Source of the DNA: Chelatococcus composti
GTDB lineage: Bacteria > Pseudomonadota > Alphaproteobacteria > Rhizobiales > Beijerinckiaceae
Reading direction: 5' to 3'
Assembly (NCBI RefSeq): GCF_014201415.1
Contig: NZ_JACHEH010000001.1
Location: 496,001-560,000 of the forward strand
DNA length: 64,000 bases
The notes beneath the pieces are model-generated. The model searched no databases and had not been told where the DNA came from. It saw only the letters and a list, made by a program, of their open reading frames with translations. The translations under genes were made by a program, and so were the position numbers. Shown here piece by piece: positions 31,024 to 39,877 of this stretch (the first letter of the stretch is position 1; each line of letters begins with the position of its first letter).

Positions 31024-32833
31024 ATGCCTGCTGGAACTGAAGACGATGACAGGTTGTATGGGACGGCGGCGGTCGATGTGCTCGAGGGGCTCGGTGGAGA
31101 CGATGATCTCGTCGGCTATGCCGGCGACGACAGTCTTCGGCGGGGACGGCAACGACCGCCTGTGGGGCGGACCGGGAGCCGACCTCCTCGACGGTGGCGC
31201 GGGCCGCGACGCCGCGGTCTATTCGGCCTCCCTCGCCGGAGTCATGGTGGATTTGCGCCACTCCGGCCCGCAGGCCGGCGCCGGCGATGCCGCAGGTGAC
31301 GTCCTTGTCGACATCGAGAACATTACTGGCTCGCGCTACGGTGACATCCTGATCGGCGACGCCGGCAACAACACGCTGCGCGGCGGCGCCGGAGCCGATG
31401 TCATCGACGGCGGCGAAGGCATGCGCGACAGGGCGAGCTACGCCTTTTCGCCCGAGGCGGTCGATGTCAGCCTCAGCCGCCTTGGGGCGCAGGTCGGCGG
31501 CGACGCCGAGGGCGACACGCTCGCCGGCATCGAGGATCTGACGGGATCGAGCCACGACGACCGGCTGACGGGCAACAGCCTCGACAACATTATCAACGGC
31601 GGCGCGGGCGCGGACATCATCGACGGCCGTGGCGGCTCTGACACGGTGGAACACACGGGCTCGCGCGCAGGCGTGTACGTGGACCTCACGCACGACGGGC
31701 CGCAGATCGGCGGCTATGCCCAGGGCGACGTGCTCATCTCCGTCGAGAATATCTACGGCACGGAGCACGACGACTATATCGCGGGTGACGATGGCTCCAA
31801 TCGGCTGTCCGGCGCAGGCGGCAACGATATCATCATCGGCGGCAGGGGCTGGGGCTACGATCACATCAACGCCGGCGCGGGCGACGATCTCGTGGTGCTG
31901 AACGGCGCGGGGCGCGCCGACGGTGGCGAGGGCACGGATCATCTCATCCTCGATTTCCGCACCGCGCCGACGCAGCTCGCGCCGACGCTGGACGGTGGCA
32001 GGGAGGCAGTCGGCTACAGTGCTGCCGCCATCGGCGAGGCAGGCGCCATCTCCCTCTCCCAGCTCGGCGTCGGCCGGACGGGTGGCGCGGTCGGCTTTGA
32101 GAAGCTGACCATCGAGGGCTCGACCGGCGGCGATCATTTTATCGGTACCTCCGGAGCAGATGTCATCCGCGGGCATGAGGGTAACGACGTCATCATCGGC
32201 GGCGGCGGGGCCGATTTCCTGGATGGTGGCACCGGCTTTGACCGGCTTGTCATTGTCGAGCGCGACGCGACCGAGGACCTCGTCGTCGACGTCAAGGCGG
32301 GCCTCCTGCCCGGCGGCGCGACAGCGGCCGGTTTCGAGCGGCTCGACGTGATCGCCGGTTCGGGCAACGACACGGTCTACGGGCTCGATGGCGACAGCGG
32401 TCTCGGCGACCGGCCCGGTGTCACGCTGACGGGGGACTATTTCGATCTCGGAGCCGGCGACGACACGGCCTACGGCGGCGCCGGGGGTGACCGGCTCGAT
32501 GGCGGTTCGGGCAACGACAGGCTTCATGGCGAGGACGGCAACGACCACTTCTACAGTGGCGATGGCGAAGACCAGCTCTGGGGCGGCGCGGGCGAAGACG
32601 TCTTTAACTACATCGGCAACGAGACCGGTTACGACCGCATCGAGGACTTCGAGAACGGCATTGACCGGATCCGTTTCCTCGGCGGGTCCCTGACCAGTCC
32701 GGACGAGGTGCTCGCCGCCGCCCGCGAGGCGGATGGCGGCGTCGTCATTGATGTCGGGGAAGGCGGCCTTTTCCTCGCCGGCGTGGATCTCGAGAACCTC
32801 GACGCCAGCGATTTCGTGTTCGGCTATTTCTGA
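31024..32833 (+). CDS. RTX-type calcium-binding repeat protein, frameshifted near the 5' end
   Basis: About 600 residues of RTX nonapeptide repeats (GGxGxDxLx), e.g. FGGDGNDRLWGGPGADLLDG, RGGAGADVIDGGEG and LDGGSGNDRLHGEDGNDHF. Three copies of a roughly 75-residue module (VxVDLxxxGPQxGG...GDxLxxIENI) lie in the first half. Such proteins fold on Ca2+ outside the cell after type I secretion. ATG 31024 follows GGGAGG and opens with TEDDDRLYGTAAVDVLEGLG, but this frame leaves the repeats after GDDS at 31134 and the rest continues in the +1 frame (VFGGDGND). Two extra bases (GTGT instead of GT at 31133) would restore one protein. An in-frame start at 30998 gives an unrelated leader. No T1SS genes are nearby. 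Confidence 0.75.
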
Positions 32834-32920
32834 TCGCGGGCCTTGTAGAGAGGGCGCCGGAGAGCCAAGGCCGTGACGGCCGGGCAGCCCCTGCCCCGCT
32901 CGCGCCGCGAAAGCCTTGTC

Positions 32921-33904
32921 TCATGCCACGCTGAAGCGATGCCGGTACTCGTTGGGCGTCAGGCCGGTGGCGCGCCGGAAGATCTTCCGGAAGGCGGCCG
33001 GGTCGGTGTAGCCGACCTGCCAGGCGATCTGGTCGACAGGCTGCCGCGTCAGCTCCAGCGTCTCGCGGGCCCTGGCGATGCGCACCTGCTGCAGGTACTC
33101 CACCGGGCGAAATCCGGTCGCTGCGCTGAAGCGGCGCAGGAAGGTGCGCTCCGTCAACCCCGCAAGTCCGGCGAGAGCGCCCACCGCGAGGGCATCCGCA
33201 TAGCGGGCGTGGATGTGCTGCTGCACGCGCAGCACCGCCGCATCGCCGTGGTCGAAACGCGGGATGAACTGGCTGAACGGCAGCTGGTGCCGCCGCGGCG
33301 GGTCGATCAGCAGAAAGCGGGCCGTCGCCAGCATCACGCTGGCGCCCATCAGGCGCTCGACGAGCGTCAGGCCGAGGTCGGTCCAGGCCAGGATGCCTCC
33401 TGCCGTAACAATGTCACCTTCGTCGATAACCATTCTTTCTTCCGCCACCTCAACCTCGGGGAAACGCTCCGCCAGCTGCCTGGCAAACGCCCAGTGGGTG
33501 GTGGCGCGCCGTCCGTTCACCAGACCCGTCTCTGCCAGCACGAAGGTGCCAGCGCAGACCGAGCACAGGATGGTTCCTTCCGCGTGACGGGCCTGCATCC
33601 AGGCCGCCGCGGTGGGCATGGGGCGCATGAGCTCGGGCATGATGATGCTCGGCGGAGCGATGGCATGGGTCAGCCGATGAGGAGAACCCGGGTGGCTATC
33701 CCAGATGCAGACGACCTCCCCCTCCTCCCCATCCCCAGCCTGCCAGTGGGAGACGCGGATGGCCGGCACCTCGGTCTCGATGATCCGCTCCGCCCACTCC
33801 CCGGCGATGCGGAACAGGTCCGTCAGGCCGTGCACGGCTGCCATCTGGCAGTCCGGGTAGACCAGCAGGCCGATTTCGGCCACGCGCTTTCTGTTCTGCG
33901 GCAT
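32921..33904 (-). CDS. GlxA-type AraC-family regulator (DJ-1/PfpI + HTH)
   Basis: A 327-residue regulator. Residues 1-190 form a DJ-1/PfpI-like amidotransferase-fold domain (AEIGLLVYPDCQMAAVHGL, ILCSVCAGTFVLAETGLVNG with the nucleophile-elbow-like cysteine). Residues 230-327 form a double HTH AraC domain (LTERTFLRRFSAATGFRPVE, IAWQVGYTDPAAFRKIFRRA). It is divergent from the chloroperoxidase-like gene at 34007, which it likely controls. Confidence 0.9.
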   Translation of the reverse strand: MPQNRKRVAEIGLLVYPDCQMAAVHGLTDLFRIAGEWAERIIETEVPAIRVSHWQAGDGEEGEVVCIWDSHPGSPHRLTHAIAPPSIIMPELMRPMPTAAAWMQARHAEGTILCSVCAGTFVLAETGLVNGRRATTHWAFARQLAERFPEVEVAEERMVIDEGDIVTAGGILAWTDLGLTLVERLMGASVMLATARFLLIDPPRRHQLPFSQFIPRFDHGDAAVLRVQQHIHARYADALAVGALAGLAGLTERTFLRRFSAATGFRPVEYLQQVRIARARETLELTRQPVDQIAWQVGYTDPAAFRKIFRRATGLTPNEYRHRFSVA

Positions 33905-34006
33905 CTGTCCGTTTTGCCCCGCTTATTGTCTGTTCCGCCAAGTTTCTCGCCTGCCAGCTTCCCCTAGCGTTGTCCACGTCGACAACACCTCAGCGAGGCC
34001 AGCGAC

Positions 34007-34966
34007 ATGACACTCGGACCAGAGCTCACCGTCACGCGGCGCACCTTCCTGATCACGGGAACGGCGGCGCTCGCAGCCCTCGGTTTGCCGGTCCCGGCGA
34101 GCTCCAGCGGAGAAACGAAAGGATCGACCATGACGAGCAACAGCCTGACCACCACCGACGGCACCCGCATCTTCTACAAGGATTGGGGCCCCCGCGATGC
34201 ACAGCCCATCGTGTTCCATCACGGCTGGCCGCTCTCTGCGGATGACTGGGACAACCAGATGCTGTTCTTCCTGTCTCAGGGCTACCGCGTGATCGCACAT
34301 GACCGCCGCGGCCACGGCCGCTCGGACCAGACCGACACAGGCAACGAGATGGACACCTATGCCGCCGACGTTGCCGAGCTGGCTGCTGCCCTCGACCTCA
34401 GGAACGCCGTCCACATCGGACATTCTACCGGTGGTGGCGAGGTGGCGCGCTATGTCGCCCGTGCCGAGCCGGGCCGTGTGGCGAAGGCGGTGCTGATCGG
34501 CGCCGTGCCGCCGATCATGCTCAAGACGGAGGCGAACCCGGATGGTCTGCCCAAGGAGGTCTTCGATGGCTTCCGCTCACTCCTGGTGGCCAACCGGGCG
34601 CAGTTCTTCCGCGATGTGGCGTCCGGGCCCTTCTACGGCTTCAACCGTCCGGATGCGAAGGTAAGCCAGGGGCTGATCGACAACTGGTGGCGGCAGGGTA
34701 TGGCCGGCGGTGCCAAGGCCCAGTACGACTGCATCGCGGCCTTCTCGGAGACCGACTTCACGGAAGACCTCAAGGCGATCGATGTGCCGGTCCTCCTGCT
34801 GCACGGCGAGGACGACCAGATCGTGCCGATTCAGAACTCGGCCCACAAGGCGATCAAGCTGCTGAGGAACGGCACGCTGAAGACCTACCCTGGCCTGTCG
34901 CATGGCATGTTCGCCACGCATCCGGACATCATCAACGCCGATCTGCTGGCCTTCGTGCGCGGCTGA
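34007..34966 (+). CDS. Chloroperoxidase-like alpha/beta hydrolase with Tat-type leader
   Basis: A 319-residue alpha/beta hydrolase of the cofactor-free haloperoxidase group. Triad: Ser in [13 protein letters not shown], Asp in [10 protein letters not shown], His in LSHGMFATH; also [15 protein letters not shown]. Residues 9-35 hold a twin-arginine-type signal ([18 protein letters not shown]), so the protein should be exported folded. An internal ATG at 34130 ([11 protein letters not shown]), with AAAGGA 6 bases upstream, matches the usual start of cytosolic relatives. Such enzymes often act as esterases or perhydrolases. Confidence 0.9.
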   Translation: MTLGPELTVTRRTFLITGTAALAALGLPVPASSSGETKGSTMTSNSLTTTDGTRIFYKDWGPRDAQPIVFHHGWPLSADDWDNQMLFFLSQGYRVIAHDRRGHGRSDQTDTGNEMDTYAADVAELAAALDLRNAVHIGHSTGGGEVARYVARAEPGRVAKAVLIGAVPPIMLKTEANPDGLPKEVFDGFRSLLVANRAQFFRDVASGPFYGFNRPDAKVSQGLIDNWWRQGMAGGAKAQYDCIAAFSETDFTEDLKAIDVPVLLLHGEDDQIVPIQNSAHKAIKLLRNGTLKTYPGLSHGMFATHPDIINADLLAFVRG

Positions 34967-34982
34967 TCGCCTGTCGGCAAAA

Positions 34983-35013
34983 AGCCCTCGGACAGCGATG
35001 CCCGGGGGCTTTT
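34983..35013. terminator. Bidirectional terminator between hydrolase and ybaK
   Basis: Stem AGCCCTCGG / CCGGGGGCT (one G-T wobble on the + strand) with a 10-base loop, flanked by A5 on the left and TTTT on the right. It lies between two convergent genes and can stop transcription from both sides. Confidence 0.75.
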
Positions 35014-35061
35014 CGTGTCTGGTGGCGAGACCCTTCCTTTTCCGGTCAGACGCGGGGCGCG

Positions 35062-35535
35062 TCAGGCGACCACTGCGCAGACGCGGGCATCGAGCAGCGC
35101 GACGATGTCGCGCGGGGCGAGCCTCACCTGCAACCCGCGCTGGCCGCCGTTGACATAGACGAGGGCGTGGGCGAGCGCCTTCTCCTCGATGGCCGCCGGT
35201 ACCTTCCGCATCTGACCGAAGGGGCTGATGCCGCCCACCTTGTAGCCGGTGATCCGCTCTGCATCGGCAGGCTTCATCATCTGCGCCGACTTGCCGTCGA
35301 AGGCGGCGGCGAGCTTCTTCATCGCCACCTCGTGGTCCGACGGAACGATGACGCAGGCCGGCTTGCCGTCGACAAGAGCCATCAGCGTCTTGAGCACGCG
35401 GCCGGGATCCTCGCCCAGGGCTTCGGCGGCCTGCAGGCCCGTGCTCTCGGTATCGGGATCATAGGCGTAGCTGTGCAGCGTGAAGGCGATGCCTGGCCTG
35501 ACGAGCATCGTCGTCGCGCGCGTTGCCTTCGACAT
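35062..35535 (-). CDS. ybaK: YbaK/EbsC-type aminoacyl-tRNA deacylase
   Basis: A 157-residue YbaK-fold protein. The family pattern includes LGEDPGRVLKTLMALVDGKP, MKKLAAAFDGKSAQMMKPAD and TGYKVGGISPFGQ, the conserved Lys and the GGISPFG loop. YbaK hydrolyses Cys-tRNA(Pro) formed by mischarging. It ends convergent to the hydrolase. The TetR gene lies 17 bases upstream on the same strand, so the two may be co-transcribed. Confidence 0.92.
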   Translation of the reverse strand: MSKATRATTMLVRPGIAFTLHSYAYDPDTESTGLQAAEALGEDPGRVLKTLMALVDGKPACVIVPSDHEVAMKKLAAAFDGKSAQMMKPADAERITGYKVGGISPFGQMRKVPAAIEEKALAHALVYVNGGQRGLQVRLAPRDIVALLDARVCAVVA

Positions 35536-35551
35536 CGATGTCTCCTTGCCT

Positions 35552-36169
35552 TCATCGGGCGGCCGCAGCTTCGTGCGCCTTCGCTGCGGCCGTGAGCCGG
35601 GCCCGCACCAGGGTGGCGGCCGCCTCGCCGGCCGTTTCCATATAGCTCGGGTCGCGATGCAGCAGCACGACGGAAAAGGCCCCGTCGATGAGCAGGATGA
35701 CCTGTCGCGCGAGCTGCCGGGCGTCCGCCTCCGCGATGCCGGCCGCCACGAACATGTCGCCGAGCCAGCCCTCTACCCGCTTCTTGTGCGCACGTCCGGC
35801 GACCATGGCCGGATGACCGGGCATGTTGACGAGCTCCACCGACGTGCGCAGGAAGCCGCACCCCTTCCACTTGGGATGGCGCGCCGAGCGGGCGAGGTGC
35901 TGGAAGATCGCCGCCACCTTGTCTGCCACGTCGCCGGGCGCCTCGTCGAACCATTGCCGGAACACGACGAGGTTGGGCTGGTCGCGCGTCTCGAGATACG
36001 CCGCGATCAGGTCATCCTTGCTGCGGAAGTGGTAGTAGAGCGTGCGCTTGGTGACGCCTGCCTTGTCGGCGATGGCGTCGACGCTGACGGCGCGGATTCC
36101 CTCTGCGTGGAAGAGCTTTACCGCAGCCTTGACGATGCGCTCGCGCGTGGTGGCAGACCTCTCACCCAT
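35552..36169 (-). CDS. TetR/AcrR-family transcriptional regulator
   Basis: A 205-residue TetR-type repressor. The N-terminal HTH reads ERIVKAAVKLFHAEGIRAVS, DAIADKAGVTKRTLYYHF and RSKDDLIAAYLE. The C-terminal ligand-binding domain has GCGFLRTSVELVNMPGHPAM, seen in a common alphaproteobacterial TetR subgroup. It is divergent from the hydrolase at 36232 with a palindromic operator candidate between them, and probably represses both itself and that gene. Confidence 0.92.
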   Translation of the reverse strand: MGERSATTRERIVKAAVKLFHAEGIRAVSVDAIADKAGVTKRTLYYHFRSKDDLIAAYLETRDQPNLVVFRQWFDEAPGDVADKVAAIFQHLARSARHPKWKGCGFLRTSVELVNMPGHPAMVAGRAHKKRVEGWLGDMFVAAGIAEADARQLARQVILLIDGAFSVVLLHRDPSYMETAGEAAATLVRARLTAAAKAHEAAAAR

Positions 36170-36177
36170 GGCCCTAT

Positions 36178-36199
36178 GTATACCGACTAGTGAATATAC
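36178..36199. promoter_or_regulatory. Candidate TetR operator
   Basis: An imperfect 22-base palindrome with half-sites GTATACCGACT and AGTGAATATAC (8 of 11 positions symmetric) centred on ACTAGT, 9 bases from the tetR start codon. Length and layout fit TetR-family operators. Confidence 0.6.
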
Positions 36200-36231
36200 T
36201 CAACGGGCGGGCTCGCTCTATCTTCCGGCCC

Positions 36232-37158
36232 ATGAACGAGCGAGCCCAGTTCCCCCCTGTCGTCGAGGACAGCGAACCCTGCGAGATCGTCTGCACGGAC
36301 GGCGTACGGCTCGGCGCGCGGCTCTGGCCCGCACGTACGCAGAGCGTCGCCGGCAGCGTCATCATCAATCCGGCCACGGGCGTTCTCGCGCGCTACTATC
36401 ACCGCTATGCCCGGTTTCTCGCCGGGCACGGCTTCGATGTCCTGACCTACGATTATCGCGGCATCGGCGCGTCGCGTCCGGACAGCCTGAAGGGCTGTGG
36501 CTATCGCTGGCGCGACTGGGGCGAGCGCGACGTCGAGGCGGCCATCAACCTGATGCACGTGTGCCGCCGGGCGGGGCCGCTGATTGTGGTCGGCCACAGC
36601 ATCGGCGGTTTCCTGCCGGGCCTTGCGCGCAGCGCGCGCCTGATCGACCGGATGCTCACCGTTGGCGCGCAATATGCCTGGTGGGGCGACTATGCTCCGG
36701 AGCGGCGGCTCTTTCTCCTCTTCAAATGGCATGTCGCCATGCCGCTGCTGACGGCGGCGTGCGGCTACTTCCCCGGACGTCGCCTTGGCTGGCTGGAGGA
36801 TCTGCCGGCCGGCGTCGCCAACGAGTGGAGCTTCCGCCGCCGGCGTTTCGAGCGGAACTATCCGCCCGCCGCGCGAGCGAACGTGCTGGCACGCATGGCG
36901 GCCGTGACGGCGCCGATCCTCGCCGTCACCGTCACCGACGACGAGTTCGGCACCGTGCCGGCCATTCGCCGCACGCTGCGCTACTACACGGGGGGCGAGC
37001 GGACCCTCGTCAGCATCGCGCCGGGCGACTACGGGCGCGCTTCCATCGGCCACTTCGGCCTTTTTCACGACAGCCACGCATCCGGCTTCTGGCTCGACAC
37101 CCTGCTGTGGCTGCGCGAGGGCCGCAATCCCTGGCCCTGTCGCGTCGTCGCCGCTTGA
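36232..37158 (+). CDS. Alpha/beta hydrolase (serine aminopeptidase-like)
   Basis: A 308-residue alpha/beta hydrolase. It shows VIINPATGVLARYYHRYARF, TYDYRGIGASRP and the nucleophile elbow VVGHSIGGFLPGL (Ser). Late Asp (TVTDDEFG) and His (GHFGLFHD) complete a plausible triad. No signal peptide. The ATG at 36232 gives the natural N-terminus; an upstream GTG at 36190 would overlap the operator. It probably belongs to the TetR regulon. Substrate unknown. Confidence 0.85.
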   Translation: MNERAQFPPVVEDSEPCEIVCTDGVRLGARLWPARTQSVAGSVIINPATGVLARYYHRYARFLAGHGFDVLTYDYRGIGASRPDSLKGCGYRWRDWGERDVEAAINLMHVCRRAGPLIVVGHSIGGFLPGLARSARLIDRMLTVGAQYAWWGDYAPERRLFLLFKWHVAMPLLTAACGYFPGRRLGWLEDLPAGVANEWSFRRRRFERNYPPAARANVLARMAAVTAPILAVTVTDDEFGTVPAIRRTLRYYTGGERTLVSIAPGDYGRASIGHFGLFHDSHASGFWLDTLLWLREGRNPWPCRVVAA

Positions 37159-37175
37159 GCAGCGCGCCCGGCTGG

Positions 37176-38174
37176 TCAGACCTTTTCCCAGGCGCCGCTC
37201 TGCGCCGAGCGGAAGAGAGCATCGAGAACGCGCATGTTGGCCACGGCATCGTCGACGCCGAATGCGAGCGGTTCCTCACCGCGCACAGCCCGCGAGAAGG
37301 CTTCGCCCTGCAGCGTGTACTGGTCACACGGCGGAAAGGAGACGACACGTGCCGCCGCGTCGTCGTGGGCCGTGCCGCTGTCGACCAGTATGCGCGTACC
37401 CTCCCCTTGCGGCGCGTTGAAGGGGATGCGGATCTCGATACGCCCCTTCGTGCCGAGCACCTCGACGCGCTGGAAGGGCACGAGCTGTGTCGAGACGGTA
37501 AAGACGAGCCGGCGCCCGCCGCCGAAATCGGCAAGACCGCTCGACAGCCGGTCCGTGCCGAAGGCCGGGTCGCGCTCCACCAGACTGACGACGCGCTGCG
37601 GTTCGGCCCCGAACAGAAAGCGCCCGCTGATGACCGCATAGCAGCCGATGTCGTATAGCGCGCCGCCGCCGATCTCTGCCTTGTTGCGGATGTTGGCCGG
37701 GTCGGTGTTGAAGTAGGAGAAGAGCACGTGGACGAGGCGCAGCTCGCCGACCTCCCCTGCCCGCACCATGTCGCGCACGGCGAGCCATTGCGGATGGTGG
37801 CGGATCATGAAGGCCTCGGCGATAAGCACCTTGTCGGCCGCCGCGCGCAGCTGCTCCGCCTCCGCGGCATCGAGCGCGACAGGCTTCTCGCACAGCACAT
37901 GCTTTCCCGCCGCGGCTGCGGCGAGTGTCATCGGCACGTGCAGGTGATTGGGCAGCGGGTTGTAGACCGCCTCGATCTCCGGATCGGCGAGAAGCTCCTC
38001 GTAGGAGCCGTAGGCGCGCGCGATGCCGAGTGCGGAGGCCATGGCGCGCGCGGCCGCCGGATTGCGCGAGGCGACCGCAAGCACGTTGCACAACGGGCTC
38101 TTCATCATGGCGGGCACGACCTTCTCGCGGCCGATCTTGGCCGTGCTCAGGATGCCCCAGCGAACAGGTTCCAC
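37176..38174 (-). CDS. Gfo/Idh/MocA-family oxidoreductase
   Basis: A 332-residue NAD(P)-dependent oxidoreductase. The N-terminal Rossmann fold reads VRWGILSTAKIGREKVVPAM and AVYNPLPNHLHVPMTLAAAA; the conserved EKP motif is CEKPVALDAAEAEQL. The C-terminal substrate domain has GGALYDIGCYAV. Family members act on sugars or inositols. I chose GTG 38174, which has GGGAGAAGG upstream and gives the standard start; the frame runs much further upstream without conserved sequence. It is convergent with the hydrolase. Confidence 0.9.
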   Translation of the reverse strand: MEPVRWGILSTAKIGREKVVPAMMKSPLCNVLAVASRNPAAARAMASALGIARAYGSYEELLADPEIEAVYNPLPNHLHVPMTLAAAAAGKHVLCEKPVALDAAEAEQLRAAADKVLIAEAFMIRHHPQWLAVRDMVRAGEVGELRLVHVLFSYFNTDPANIRNKAEIGGGALYDIGCYAVISGRFLFGAEPQRVVSLVERDPAFGTDRLSSGLADFGGGRRLVFTVSTQLVPFQRVEVLGTKGRIEIRIPFNAPQGEGTRILVDSGTAHDDAAARVVSFPPCDQYTLQGEAFSRAVRGEEPLAFGVDDAVANMRVLDALFRSAQSGAWEKV

Positions 38175-38393
38175 GGACCTTCTCCCTCGTCTGATGCGGT
38201 TATAAGGCGGCGCTTGCCGCCTCCGGCTGGCCCTTCCACAATGCCTCTGCCTCATCTTCCGAAAGGGGCGGCGGCTGGTCCAGCGCTTCGGATCGACCTG
38301 GCCGCGCCTGTCGCGCCCGGCGACGCCCGCGTTATAGTTGCGCAGAGCGGGCGCACGGCTCGCGCCCGACCGTGGCGAGTGTGCGAGGGCCGG

Positions 38394-39017
38394 ATGATTG
38401 TCTGCCCGCCGGGAAGCCGTGTCAGGAGGAACGGCCGCCTGCCGTTGCTCCTCCTGTTGATTCTCGTCGCACTCGGCGGCGCCGGCCGAACCGCCACCGC
38501 GCAGGAGGTGATCCACGTCTGCCACGGCTACGGCTGCTGGTTCCGCACGATCCTCCATCTCGGTCCGGCCGACGCACGGCGTTTCGCCGCCATCTTCGCC
38601 TCCGGGCGACGGTCTCCGGCCGCTGAACGCGCGGCGATTGCCGCGGCGGTGCGCTATTTCGAGCGCCGCGTCTTCGACGTCATCGGCGTGCGGGACGAAC
38701 CGGGCTCGCGCTTCGGCGCGTCGGGAGAACGCGGCCAGATGGATTGCATCGACGAGTCGACCAACACGCGCGCCCTCCTCCTCTATCTCGCCGGACGCGG
38801 GCTCCTGCGCCATCACACGGTCGGTGCCATCGCCTCGCGCGGCTTTCTTCTCGACGGTCGCTACTTCCATTCCACCGCCGTCATCCGCGACGCGGAGGGC
38901 ACGGAATGGGCGGTCGATTCCTGGTATGCCCCGATGGGCGAAGCCCCCGACATCCTGCCGCTCGCTGAATGGAAGGCGCAGGGGTATTCCTCGAGGTCGG
39001 CACGCCAGGCGCATTGA
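38394..39017 (+). CDS. Exported protein of unknown function with Cys/His/Asp pattern
   Basis: A 207-residue protein with a signal peptide (hydrophobic LPLLLLLILVALGGAGRTAT, cut near TAQEV). The mature part begins VIHVCHGYGCWFRT. Later come QMDCIDESTNTRALLLYLAG, YFHSTAVIRDAEGTEWAVDS and WYAPMGEAPDILPLAEW. I recognise the pattern from conserved hypothetical proteins of alphaproteobacteria but know no function. The order Cys (QMDC), His (YFH), Asp (AVDS) is that of transglutaminase/papain-like cysteine enzymes, so a periplasmic hydrolase is possible. ATG 38394 is the first start giving a signal peptide. Confidence 0.8.
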   Translation: MIVCPPGSRVRRNGRLPLLLLLILVALGGAGRTATAQEVIHVCHGYGCWFRTILHLGPADARRFAAIFASGRRSPAAERAAIAAAVRYFERRVFDVIGVRDEPGSRFGASGERGQMDCIDESTNTRALLLYLAGRGLLRHHTVGAIASRGFLLDGRYFHSTAVIRDAEGTEWAVDSWYAPMGEAPDILPLAEWKAQGYSSRSARQAH

Positions 39018-39143
39018 GACGGTACCGCGATTTTGCAGTCGGAGCCTTCCAACCGGCGCCGCTGGCGTCGACAATCGGTCGGAAGAAATCACCACAGGGA
39101 CTCGGCGCCCGGACGGCCGCCGGCTGGCCCGTGAGGATGACCC

Positions 39144-39743
39144 ATGCAACCTGCAATCGACGACGACAGGCTTCGCGGCATCATCGATTTCATCCAGGCG
39201 GCCGAGCGGCTGAAGGATACGCTGCGCAGCGGGCGGACCTCCGGCGGCCGTGCCGAGAGCTCCGCCGAGCACAGCTGGCGCCTGTGCCTGCTGGTGATGC
39301 TGTTCGAGAAGGAGCTTGCCGGCTGCGATCTGCTTCGCCTGCTCAAGCTCTGCATCGTGCACGATCTCGGCGAGGCGATCTCAGGCGACATCCCTGCCAT
39401 CGTGCAGCGCGGCGACGATGGCAAGGCGGTTCGCGAGCGAGCGGCCATGGCGCAGCTCTGTGCGCCCCTGCCCGCTGACCTTCGGCAGGACATCCTTGCC
39501 CTGTGGGACGAATACGATGCCGCCGCAACGCCGGAGGCCATCCTCGCCAAGGGCTTCGACAAGCTGGAAACGATGCTCCAGCACACCGTGGGCCGCAATC
39601 CAGCCGGGTTCGACTACGCCTTCAATCTCGCCTATGGCCTCCAGCACACGGCCCGCCACCCGCTTCTTTCCCAGATCCGGGCGATGGTGGATGAAGCGAC
39701 ACGGGCGCGCATGCGCATGGCGCGACACCATCCCGACGCATGA
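39144..39743 (+). CDS. HD-domain phosphohydrolase (YfbR-like)
   Basis: A 199-residue HD-superfamily protein. Metal ligands: His in AEHSWRLCLL, HD in IVHDLGEAISGDIPA, and a late Asp in GFDKLETMLQH. This layout fits the YfbR/HDDC2 5'-deoxynucleotidase group, which dephosphorylates deoxynucleoside monophosphates. GAGGATGACCC precedes the ATG. It stands between the exported protein and the dctB-like kinase, all on the + strand, with no clear shared transcript. Confidence 0.85.
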   Translation: MQPAIDDDRLRGIIDFIQAAERLKDTLRSGRTSGGRAESSAEHSWRLCLLVMLFEKELAGCDLLRLLKLCIVHDLGEAISGDIPAIVQRGDDGKAVRERAAMAQLCAPLPADLRQDILALWDEYDAAATPEAILAKGFDKLETMLQHTVGRNPAGFDYAFNLAYGLQHTARHPLLSQIRAMVDEATRARMRMARHHPDA

Positions 39744-39877
39744 CCGGCTGAAGCGATCGCGCCTTCCGGCTTGCTGGAAGGGGCAGCGCCGCAATCTGCC
39801 GTGTCTCAGAGCAGCAGGCGTTCGACTCCGTGTCAAAAGCCGGTCTATATGATCAGGCGGGAGGAACGACAGGTCGC

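Noticed and set aside
31022-32548. 508-residue minus-strand frame opposite the RTX gene
   Set aside because: The repeats on the plus strand produce regular open antisense frames; no independent signal supports it.
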